Source: Mikania micrantha (taxonomy: Eukaryota > Streptophyta > Magnoliopsida > Asterales > Asteraceae). Taken from it: a stretch of DNA of 64,000 bases. Of this stretch, positions 48,090-57,592 are shown piece after piece; position 1 is the first letter of the stretch; each line of letters begins with the position of its first letter. The DNA lies in NCBI GenBank assembly GCA_009363875.1, contig CM018692.1, forward strand, positions 94,950,137 through 95,014,136, given 5' to 3'. The position numbers and the translations under genes are program-made. Under the pieces are notes generated by a model. It was not told the origin of the DNA, made no database searches, and saw only the letters and a program-made list of their open reading frames with translations.

Positions 48090-48160
48090 TGTTGAAGGCC
48101 GGGCTCGAACCCGAGACCTTCAACCCAACACACACCCGTCCTACCATCTACTCTATTCAG
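48090..48160 (-). other. tRNA-like module 1 in element C LTR (A box and B box)
   Basis: The minus strand has TAGAGTAGATGGTAGGAC, resembling a tRNA D-arm/A box. It is followed 25 nt later by GGGTTCGAGCCC, a perfect match to the B-box consensus GGTTCGANNCC. The ~43-nt spacing equals that of real tRNA genes. It also resembles the tRNA-derived head of plant SINEs. The equivalent in the 5' LTR is near 58781-58851. It is not a foldable functional tRNA gene as far as I can see. Confidence 0.55.
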
Positions 48161-48239
48161 TTTTTATTGATGGATCATGGTTCCTAATTCTTTTAAGCCC
48201 AAACGGCCCCATTTCCTTTTGTTTAATCATAGCCGAAGC

Positions 48240-48322
48240 AACATGGATCCAATTGAGGCCAAATTCGAACCCGATCCATTCCCCCTCCATGGGGCTTTTG
48301 TTCTACTGATCTAACCACTTCT
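48240..48322 (-). other. tRNA-like module 2 in element C LTR
   Basis: The minus strand has TGGTTAGATCAGTAGAAC (D-arm-like), CCCCATGGAGGGG (anticodon-arm-like hairpin) and GGGTTCGAATT (T-arm/B box), with ~42 nt between the A and B boxes. It therefore has all three tRNA arms in order. The equivalent in the 5' LTR is near 58931-59013. Confidence 0.55.
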
Positions 48323-49507
48323 ATATGCGGTTGTAATTCGTCCACTGATCAAAATAAACCTTCAAATCAATACCTAACTATGTCCGGTTCGAACAACCCC
48401 TTTGTTTACATCCATTGGACTGAATTCGCATATATCAGACCTCGAATTCATGGGGTTTCTCATCCTAAGATCTAAACGAATCCATCTGTATAATTTAATT
48501 CAATCTTAGATCTCATTTGATATAAAATCCCCTAACCCGATTGATATCACAACCCTAGAACTCAAAATCATCAAATTCGTAGTTCTATAATGAAATTAGC
48601 ATATCAATTAGCACGATCGGAGTTTTCTGAAACTGACCATGTATAATAATTTGATTATTAAACTTATTTGAACCGAAACCCCCAAAATCTCTTTGCATCA
48701 TGAACCCTAGAATCGAAGTCTATCAATTCGGTTCTATTATTTGCAATTGGTATGGGAATTTCATTTAATATGATCCCACGAAACTATCTGTAACAATCAA
48801 TTGGATTTTTAAATTCATTTTCTAAGAAATCCCCAAAACAGTTTTCGTAATAAACCCTAGAAGTAGAACCTGATCAATTTGATGTTAAAACCCATAATTA
48901 TCATGGGAATTTACTTAGTCGGCATGTTTAGACTTTAGAGCAATGAATTCCTACCTGATTAGATGCCGAATTGATGTAATTCGTCTTGAAGGTTAAGTTC
49001 GGCTTCACGTTTTAAACCCCGATGGCCTCCGATGCTCTTCCAATCAAATTGACTTGGTTAATATGTTCAGAGAGTGCCGAATAGTATGCGTGTGTGTGAA
49101 ATTCGATCAATTGTGATCGATTATACCCAATTTTAAACGGCTTTGCCCATGAGTTCGACGGTTACAACTTTCCAATCGACCATTTGAATTAATTCCGATG
49201 ATAATGAACTAATAACGCCTGTTACTCATTAGTAATCATCAATGGAATGATTTAGAGCAATCAATTCTCGGTTACAACTCTTCCCATTATGAATTTCGAA
49301 TTTGCCCCAATCATTTTGGCCGAATTTTGACTTTTAGAAGTCAAAATCGATTGTTATGATTATTTACAAGTTAAATCCTTGAAATTGTGATGTTTATAAG
49401 TTGTTTTGCTCAATTCCAACCCTTAAAATTTGTTTTGGATCAATTACTTAACATTTCGGTTAACAAAGTTGAACCGAAAATCCCGAATTGTCACTAATTG
49501 GCTTTCT

Positions 49508-49715
49508 TAGAACATTGTTGGGCTTGATTAACCCAATTGGGCCTCTTAAATACAACTAGGCCTATCCTGGACTCGTTGGGCCTACCTTGGGCCTACTTTG
49601 GCCTTATTTGGCCTACTTGGGCCTTAGTGGGCCTTCCTGGACTTCATTGGGCCTAACTTGTCTTGTTGGGCCTTCATAGGCTTCATTGGGCCTAACTTGT
49701 CTTGTTGGGCCTGTG
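49508..49715. promoter_or_regulatory. TGGGCC array near the outer end of the element C LTR
   Basis: About a dozen TTGGGCCT or TTGGCCT motifs lie in ~200 bp. TGGGCC/T is the site II element bound by TCP factors in plants. Reading on the minus strand, the array sits 50-260 bp into U3. Copies are at 51215-51405 (duplication) and 60199-60406 (5' LTR). Confidence 0.6.
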
Positions 49716-49766
49716 ATCTCACTATTTTCAGTTAACGAAGTCAATTCGAAAAGTCGGATTGTCACA

Positions 49767-49781
49767 TCATCCCCTTGTTGA
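49767..49781 (-). other. Polypurine tract of element C
   Basis: The minus strand reads TCAACAAGGGGATGA against the 3' LTR. A second copy at 51457-51471 lies in the duplication. Confidence 0.85.
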
Positions 49782-50420
49782 AGGAATTTTCGTCCCGAAA
49801 ATTAGCAAATGTTAGGAGTAGTGAGTTTAAATCGTACGTGTTAGTGTGATTTGATCATTCCGTGTGCTTGTGTGTACTCATACACAACATCTAATGCTTG
49901 CAACATCACAACTAAGTGTGATCGTTCAATGTGACTGTTTGCGTGTACACTAGTTAGTTCACCTAACTGTGACTGTTTGTGTTTGATCATACTGTGCTGT
50001 GTAACCTCACCCATAGTGAGTTTCTGTAACTGTTTGTACTATGCAACCCCGCACACAGCAAAATGTGTGTAACTAATCACGTATGTACTACCATAACATG
50101 TAACATATGAAATGTAGCACATAAAATGTATAAAATGTAATGTAGCACAAATATTTGAATCAAAACCAATTGAATAAAGTGTTTGTGCTTACAGTTTGAA
50201 ATTTGCAGTGTTGATGTGTGAAGCATCACGTCATCCCCTTGTTGAAGGAAATTTCGTCCCGAAATTTAACGTGCGCTCTCAGTGTTTGTAGTTGCTGTTT
50301 TGAACAGATGAGGATACTTCTTCATCATTTGGTCTTCCCGTTCCCATGTGAATTCAGGACCACGTCTTGAATTCCATCGAACTTTGACTATCGGAATCTT
50401 GCTTTGCTTAAGTTGTTTGA

Positions 50421-52112
50421 ACCCTAGAATCGAAGTCTATCAATTCGGTTCTATTATTTGCAATTAGTATGGGAATTTCATTTAATATGATCCCACGAAA
50501 CTATCTGTAACAATCAATTGGATTTTTAAATTTACTTAGTAATAAACCCTAGAAGTAGAACCTGATCAATTTGATGTTAAAACCCATAATTATCATGGGA
50601 ATTTACTTAGTCGGCATGTTTAGACTGTAGAGCAATGAATTCCTACCTGATTAGATGCCGAATTGATGTAATTCGTCTTGAAGGTTAAGTTCGGCTTCAC
50701 GTTTTAAACCCCGATGGCCTCCGATGCTCTTCCAATCAAATTGACGTGGTTAATATGTTCAGAGAGTGCCGAATAGTATGCGTGTGTGTGAAATTCGATC
50801 AATTGTGATCGATTATACCCAATTTTAAACGGCTTTGCCCATGAGTTCGACGGTTACAACTTTCCAATCGACCATTTGAATTAATTCCGATGATAATGAA
50901 CTAATAACTCCTGTTACTCATTAGTAATCATCACTGGAATGATTTAGAGCAATCAATTCTCGGTTACAACTCTTCCCATTATGAATTTCGAATTTGCCCC
51001 AATCATTTTGGCCGAATTTTGACTTTTAGAAGTCAAAATCGATTGTTATGATTATTTACAAGTTAAATCCTTGAAATTGTGATGTTTATAAGTTGTTTTG
51101 CTCAATTCCAACCCTTAAAATTTGTTTTGGATCAATTACTTAACATTTCGGTTAACAAAGTTGAACCGAAAATCCCGAATTGTCACTAATTGGCTTTCTT
51201 AGAACATTGTTGGGCTTGATTAACCCAATTGGGCCTCTTAAATACAACTAGGCCTATCCTGGACTCGTTGGGCCTACCTTGGGCCTACTTTGGCCTTATT
51301 TGGCCTACTTGGGCCTCAGTGGGCCTTCCTGGACTTCATTGGGCCTAACTTGTCTTCTTGGGCCTTCATAGGCTTCATTGGGCCTAACTTGTCTTGTTGG
51401 GCCTGTGATCTCACTATTTTCAGTTAACGAAGTCAATTCGAAAAGTCGGATTGTCACATCATCCCCTTGTTGAAGGAATTTTCGTCCCGAAAATTAGCAA
51501 ATGTTAGGAGTAGTGAGTTTAAATCGTACGTGTTAGTGTGATTTGATCATTCCGTGTGCTTGTGTGTACTCATACACAACATCTAATGCTTGCAACATCA
51601 CAACTAAGTGTGATCGTTCAATGTGACTGTTTGCGTGTACACTAGTTAGTTCACCTAACTGTGACTGTTTGTGTTTGATCATATTGTGCTGTGTAACCTC
51701 ACCCATAGTGAGTTTCTGTAACTGTTTGTACTATGCAACCCCGCACACAGCAAAATGTGTGTAACTAATCATGTATGTACTACCATAACATGTAACATAT
51801 GAAATGTAGCACATAAAATGTATAAAATGTAATGTAGCACAAATATTTGAATCAAAACCAATTGAATAAAGTGTTTGTGCTTACAGTTTGAAATTTGCAG
51901 TGTTGATGTGTGAAGCATCACGTCATCCCCTTGTTGAAGGAAATTTCGTCCCGAAATTTAACGTGCGCTCTCAGTGTTTGTAGTTGCTGTTTTGAACAGA
52001 TGAGGATACTTCTTCATCATTTGGTCTTCCCGTTCCCATGTGAATTCAGGACCACGTCTTGAATTCCATCGAACTTTGACTATCGGAATCTTGCTTTGCT
52101 TAAGTTGTTTGA
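50421..52112 (-). repeat. Tandem duplication unit 2 of element C
   Basis: The 1,692-bp copy of 48704-50420 contains a 5'-truncated LTR (to 51456). It lacks ~37 bp near 50530 that unit 1 and the 5' LTR retain, so that deletion is private to unit 2. Its internal part is the real end of pol. Confidence 0.9.
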
Positions 52113-55100
52113 CCTCTCGGTCCATGATTTCAGCTGGTTCTTCAATGAAGCATAGTTGTTCGTCTACTTGTATTTCTTCCAATGGTACAATCAATGTCTC
52201 ATCAGAAAGACATTTCTTTAAGTTCGATACATGAAAGACATCATGAACTCCACTGAGTTCATCCGGTAGTTTGAGTTGATACGCAACCGGACCAATCCTT
52301 TTCAGGATCTCAAAAGGTCCTACATAGCGTGGACTAAGCTTTCCGCGCTTACCGAATCGTATCACACCTTTCCAAGGTGATACCTTTAGAAGAACTCGGT
52401 CTCCTACTTGAAATTCCAACGGTTTACGACGTTTGTCAGCATAACTCTTCTGTCTATCCCGGGCCGCTGCCATACGGTTCCGGATTTGAACTATCTTCTC
52501 TGTCGTCTCGTGCACCAGCTCAGGACCTGTTATCTGACTATCACCAATTTCAGCCCAGCAAACTGGTGAACGACATTTGCGACCATACAAAGCTTCAAAC
52601 GGTGCTGCTTGAATACTTGTATGATAACTATTGTTGTAAGAAAATTCCACTAACGGTAAGTGGTTTTCCCAGCTATCACCAAAGTCAATTACACAAGCTC
52701 GTAACATATCCTCGAGCGTTTGAATTGTGCGTTCACTTTGACCGTCGGTCTGTGGATGATAGGCGGTACTCATATCCAAGCGAGTCCCCAATGACTTATG
52801 AAGAGATTTCCAAAAGTTGGAAGTAAATCGGGCATCCCGATCTGAGATGATAGAGATTGGCACGCATGCCGTGCTACCACTTCCTTGATGTAAATGCGAG
52901 TCAGTTTCTCCATCTTGTCAGTTTCTTTGATTGCTAAGAAGTGTGCAGATTTCGTTAATCGATCAACAATTACCCATATCGTATCACAACCACTCGGCGT
53001 ACGGGGTAACTTAGTAATAAAGTCCATCGAAATCTGTTCCCATTTCCACATCGGTATCTCTGGTTGTTGCAGTAAACCAGATGGCTTCTGGTATTCAACT
53101 TTGACTTTCGAACAAGTCAAACATTTGCTAACGTACTTAGCAATATCAGCTTTCATGTGAGGCCACCAATACAGTGCCTTCAAGTCATGATACATCTTGT
53201 CTGATCCCGGATGGACTGAATACTTGGACTTGTGTGCTTCATCCATCACGAGTTCCCTTAAACCTCCATACAAAGGTATCCACAGTCGATCAATAAAATA
53301 ACGAACTCCATCAGACTTGACATCCAACTGTGTTTCCATTCCTCGTAAAGATTCCTGTACCAAGTTTTCCGTTTTCAAGGCCTCGAGCTGAGCACTGCGT
53401 ACCTTGTCAGGTAACTCAGTATGTATCGTCATCACAAGTGCGCGAACCCGTCTTGTTGAAGTATCTTTTCTGCTTAAAGCATCAGCTACCACATTGGCTT
53501 TTCCCGGATGATACTTAATCGCGCATTCGTAGTCGTTCAACAACTCAACCCATCGTCGTTGTCTCATATTCAGCTCCTTCTGGTCAAAGATATGTTGCAA
53601 ACTCTTATGATCAGTGTAAATAGTACACTTAGTTCCATACAAGTAATGCCTCCAAATCTTCAAAGCAAAAACCACTGCTCCTAACTCCAAGTCGTGAGTA
53701 GTGTAATTCTTTTCGTGTGGTCGTAGTTGCCTTGAAGCATAGCAATCACTTTATCACGTTGCATCAACACACATCCCAAACCCTGTGCAGATGCATCACA
53801 ATACACCACAAAGTCTTCCGTTCCTTCCGGTAAGGACAGAATCGGTGCACTGCAGAGTTTCTGTTTCAATAATTGGAACGCAGTTTCCTGTTTATCCGTC
53901 CAGTTATACTTCGTTCCCTTATGCGTAAGAACTGTAAGTGGTTGAGCGATTTTTGAGAATCCCTCAATGACTCGTCGATAATAACCCGCCAAACCAAGGA
54001 ATTGTCGTACCTCGGTAGGGGTCTTTGGCGCTTCCCAATTCTTAATCGCTTCAATCTTCGCTGGATCAACATGTATACCCTTTTCATTAACCATATGCCC
54101 CAAGAATTGTACTTCTCGCATCCAGAAGTCACATTTCGAGAACTTAGCGTACAGTTGTTCCTGCTTCAATAATTCCAATAGTAATCGAAGATGTTCGGCG
54201 TGCTCCTCCTCAGTCTGAGAATAGATGAGAATGTCATCAATGAAAACAATGACAAACTTATCAAGATAAGGTTTACAAACACGATTCATGAGATCCATGA
54301 ATACAGCTGGGGCGTTTGTCAACCCAAATGGCATGACCAAGAACTCATAATGGCCATAGCGCGTCCTGAATGCTGTTTTTGGAATATCCTCCTCCTGAAC
54401 TCTGAGTTGATGATAACCAGACCTGAGATCAATCTTCGAGTAGTAACTCGAACCTTGCAACTGATCGAACAGATCGTCAATTCTGGGTAACGGATACCGG
54501 TTCTTGATAGTAACCTTGTTCAATTCCCGGTAATCGATACACATACGGAAAGTCCCGTCCTTCTTCTTGACAAACAAAACTGGAGCTCCCCACGGTGAAA
54601 AACTAGGTCGTATGAAACCCTTATCCAACAACTCTTGCAATTGTGTAGATAATTCTTGCATCTCAGACGGTGCAAGTCGATAAGGCGCCCTAGCTATCGG
54701 TGCTGCATCTGGTGTAAGGTCGATTCGAAATTCCACCTGTCTGATAGGCGGTAATCCCGGCAAGTCTTCTGGAAACACCTCCGGAAATTCACAGACTACT
54801 GGTATATCTTCAATCTTTTTCTCAGCTACCGGTTTTTCAGTTATAAGTGCTATAACTGCCGTATGACCTTTACGCAGACACTTGTGTGCTTTCATACAAG
54901 ATATGAGACGCAGTGGCGTACTGCTCTTCTCGCCTTGTACATACAATGTCTCTCCCTGCGGAAGAGGTATACGAACAATCTTTTCATGGCATACGATTTC
55001 GGCCTGATTTTTGGACAACCAGTCCATGCCAATGACTACCTCAAAACTGCCTAAGGCAATAGGCATAAGGTCAATTTCCAATGTCTGACCCATCAAATCA

Positions 55101-55333
55101 AGTATACATCCCTTAAGGATTTGTTCAACTACAATTAGCTTACCATCAGCTAGTTCTACAGTGTATGGACTATCTAAAGCAGTGGGACTAACATTTAGCA
55201 ACTTAGCAAGTGAACTAGATACAAAACTCCGATCGGCACCAGTGTCAAATAACATAGAGGCATAGTGATTATTTAAGAGGAACGTACCCGTAACAATGTT
55301 GGGATCCTCCCGTGCTTGACGCCCTCCAATCAC
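51958..55333 (-). pseudogene. Element C pol: protease, RT, RNase H, integrase, chromodomain-like tail
   Basis: Domains on the minus strand: protease with L-F-D-T-G-A-D (~55250) and GMDWLSK; RT with RQVEFRIDL, RAPYRLAP, YRELNK, the catalytic F-I-D-D at 54233-54244 and CDFWM; RNase H from VVYCDAS with TDHKSL and DALSRK; integrase with H-P-G-x-x-K-M zinc region, C-L-T-C, D in MDFITKLP, D in SDRDARF and E in GQSERT; and a tail with RYVGPFEI and WEREDQMMKKYPHLF. Breaks are a frame change at the gag/pol join (~55335), another in RNase H (~53735) and a third in integrase (~52868). Each looks like loss of one base from a short homopolymer. Otherwise it is close to complete. Confidence 0.93.
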
Positions 55334-56516
55334 AAACGCCCTGCCCTAGCACCATTGTTGTTGTTGTTATTATTGTTGTTGTTGGTGCCATTATCATTAC
55401 CATTGCCGTTGCCATTGCCATTTGCGTTATTATCCCCACCTTTCTTGAGTTGTGGGCAATCCTTCTTAAAGTGCCCCATTTTTCCACACTCAAAACAACC
55501 CTTCTGTGCGTTGTTCTGATTGTTGTTATTATTATGGTTGTTCTGTAGCTCCCCGCGACAATCCTTAGCCGCATGTCCAATCTTGCCACACCTTTGGCAC
55601 CTAGCTCTATCACACTGGTTACCGGCATGACGAAACCCACACCTGTTGCACTTTGGGTGTTTACCAATATAACCCCCTGATGATGATGATTGCTGACCAC
55701 TGTTTGAATTATGGTAAGACTTGTTTGAGTCTTGCTTCCGGTTCTGCTGATACGATTGTTGGTTGTGACCCTTGGAGTTGTTACCTTCCCACTTCCTTTT
55801 ATGATCTCCCACCTTGGTAGCCGATGTTCGTTTAGGCAGAGTCCCCTATAATACTGCCTGATCAGTAAGCTGATGCGCTAAACGAACAGCTTGTTGAATT
55901 GTGGTGGGATTCGCAGAAGTAACTAATCCCTGAATCTGAGGCACCAGTCCTCCAATATATCTTTCAATCCACTTGCTGGCTGGAGTAGCCATGTGTGGTA
56001 GAAGTCTGGCCAATTCATGTGACCGGGTCGTGTACTCTTCAATATTTGACCCCTCCATCTTGAGGTGCCAATACTCCTCCTCCAACTTTTGCATCTCACT
56101 GCGAGGACAGTACTCCTCCTGCAGTAGAGTTTTGAAGCCGTTCCATGTCAAGGCATTAGCCTCACCCAACCCCAAAGTCTGAACATTTGAGTTCCACCAA
56201 GTTAGTGCTGGACCCTCCAATGTTCCCGTAGCAAACTTCACCTTGCTTTCATCAGGGCAGTTGCACATTTCAAACACAGACTCCGCCTTTTCAATCCACC
56301 GAAGGAGTCCTATGGCCCCCTCCGACCCTTTGAAATTGTGTGGCTTACAGTCCAAGAACATCTTGAACGTGCATGCCTGTGGGTTAACCAGTCCCCCAGC
56401 TGGACCATGTGGCCCTATGTTGTGTGTCTGAGCATATTGTGCGATTGCCTCTGCGACTCTGTTATTGATTAGCTCGTTGAGCTCAGCAACTGTCATGTGA
56501 ACGTTCTCGTTGGCCA
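55330..56516 (-). pseudogene. Element C gag
   Basis: I chose ATG 56516 (MANENVHMTVAELNELIN), a typical start for this gypsy group. The capsid region includes FLDCKPHNFKGSEGAIGLLRWIEKAE and LKMEGSNIEEYTTRSHELARLLPHM. After the capsid come zinc knuckles CNRCGFRHAGNQC, CQRCGKIGHAAKDC and CFECGKMGHFKKDC (55470-55670) and an Asn-rich (AAC/AAT) tail of about 25 N/G residues. There is one in-frame TAG at 55846-55848. The frame is lost one base before the protease. Confidence 0.9.
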
Positions 56517-56760
56517 TTATCTTCCTAGTTAAAAGAAATGTTAGAGCGTTATCAAAATCCAATGTGACATGTGTAAGCAAACAACAAACACAACATGTAA
56601 TATATAAATCAACACAACTGTTGGAAATAAATAATAGTTTTTCAGTAGATAGAAATTTGATTTGAGTACAATACTTTTGAAATCAAATATAAGTTTTCAA
56701 ACTACTAGTGTAGGAACACAACCCGTTCCTAATAAGTTTAAACAAAACAAGTAAAAAAAA

Positions 56761-57408
56761 TCAATCATCCTCAACAGTGGATTCAGGATCGGAATCAACA
56801 ACTGGTGCTGGTTCCTCCCCTTCTTCCTCTTCATTCTCCTCATCCTCCTCTTCATTGTCTGAGACTACTAAATCCTCTAAGGCTTCTATTCTGCCCTCCA
56901 AGATCTCGGCTCGGTTCTCTGAAGCTTCAAGACGACCAATCAAATTAATCATCTCATCCCGCATATCATGAACCAAATGGGCAAGTTCCTCTTGCCTCTC
57001 ATTAGCATCCCATAGTTCCTGAGAGTTTTGTGCGATCCTGTCTTCTGCCACATACAAATCCTCGCGCAGTTTGGCGATCTCCTCAGCATCAGTCCTTTGC
57101 CTCTTAGGCTTAGGAACATCCAATACCGGTGGTGGGTGTGTAGAAGGTCCCTCAGCAGGGATCTGCTGAGTGCCCTCCACTGGCTCCTCCTCCGGATCCT
57201 CATCCGGGTCCTCATCCGGATCCTCCTCTGGATCCTCCTCTGGGTCCTCGTCTGGATCCTCCTCTGGATCCTCCTCCGGATCTGAATCATCCCTCTCTGG
57301 TGGAGGAGATGGAATAGGTGGTGGTGGTGATGACGGTGGTGCCGGAACTATCGGTGCCTCGTCCTCAGAATCATCAATATAGATGTAAGGTACTGATGAT
57401 GATGCCAT
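56761..57408 (-). CDS. Acidic pre-gag ORF of element C (215 aa, intact)
   Basis: This is an uninterrupted ORF from ATG 57408 to the stop at 56761, between the primer site and gag. The N-terminus is Ser/Pro-rich (PPSSPPPPIPSPPPERDDSD). Next is a D/E/P repeat (DPEEDPDEDP type, encoded by GGATCC/GAGGAT-rich repeats at 57180-57290) and a basic patch PKPKRQR that could be a nuclear signal. A predicted coiled coil (AKLREDLYVAEDRIAQ...LEGRIEALEDL) and an acidic tail follow. It is the only complete retrotransposon ORF here. I recall similar acidic sequences in Asteraceae gypsy polyproteins. The role is unknown. It might also be an N-terminal extension of gag separated by a 240-bp spacer. Confidence 0.7.
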   Translation of the reverse strand: MASSSVPYIYIDDSEDEAPIVPAPPSSPPPPIPSPPPERDDSDPEEDPEEDPDEDPEEDPEEDPDEDPDEDPEEEPVEGTQQIPAEGPSTHPPPVLDVPKPKRQRTDAEEIAKLREDLYVAEDRIAQNSQELWDANERQEELAHLVHDMRDEMINLIGRLEASENRAEILEGRIEALEDLVVSDNEEEDEENEEEEGEEPAPVVDSDPESTVEDD

Positions 57409-57577
57409 GCCTGTTTACATAATACCATATGTAAGTGCAGTGCCATGGAATGTGTAAACAAGTCAATTACATAATGTCATATGTAATTTCTAAGTAATAT
57501 GTGTAAGCATATGTGTCTAATGTCTAACAGTCATAGTCTAAGTCTACAAATGCAAACCTAGTTCGCTATAACCAATG
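57409..57577 (-). other. Element C 5' leader
   Basis: This is untranslated sequence rich in TAATGTCATATGTAA-like repeats (57420-57530) between primer site and first ORF. No gene. Confidence 0.6.
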
Positions 57578-57589
57578 GCTCTGATACTA
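57578..57589 (-). other. Primer-binding site of element C
   Basis: The minus strand reads TAGTATCAGAGC, which matches the initiator Met tRNA complement with one mismatch at its second base. It sits three bases from the 5' LTR. Confidence 0.9.
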
Positions 57590-57592
57590 ATC

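Larger units (their letters stand above)
46902..49766 (-). repeat. Element C 3' LTR (2,865 bp)
   Basis: On the plus strand it starts TGTCACACCCCC and ends GATTGTCACA. It includes, in plus coordinates, a TATA-like box (47865-47873), an ACGT-containing hairpin (47818-47843), two tRNA-like modules (48090-48160 and 48240-48322) and a TGGGCC array (49508-49715). Confidence 0.96.
48704..50420 (-). repeat. Tandem duplication unit 1 of element C (3' LTR end plus internal DNA)
   Basis: The 1,717-bp unit comprises the last ~1,063 bp of the 3' LTR, the purine tract and ~650 bp of internal sequence, including the end of the integrase gene. It is followed directly by unit 2. The three bases TGA are shared at the breakpoints 48701-48703, 50418-50420 and 52110-52112. 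Confidence 0.9.

Noticed and set aside
48240..48322. Functional nuclear tRNA gene
   Set aside because: A and B boxes are present, but I could not pair a seven-base acceptor stem and the T-arm has mismatches. I list it only as tRNA-like.
55312..55548. Hydrophobic plus-strand ORFs that look like membrane proteins
   Set aside because: They are the antisense of the Asn-rich (AAC/AAT) tail of element C gag, which reads as V/L/I on the other strand.
57170..57382. Plus-strand Ser/Gly repeat ORF
   Set aside because: It is the antisense shadow of the acidic repeat in the pre-gag ORF.
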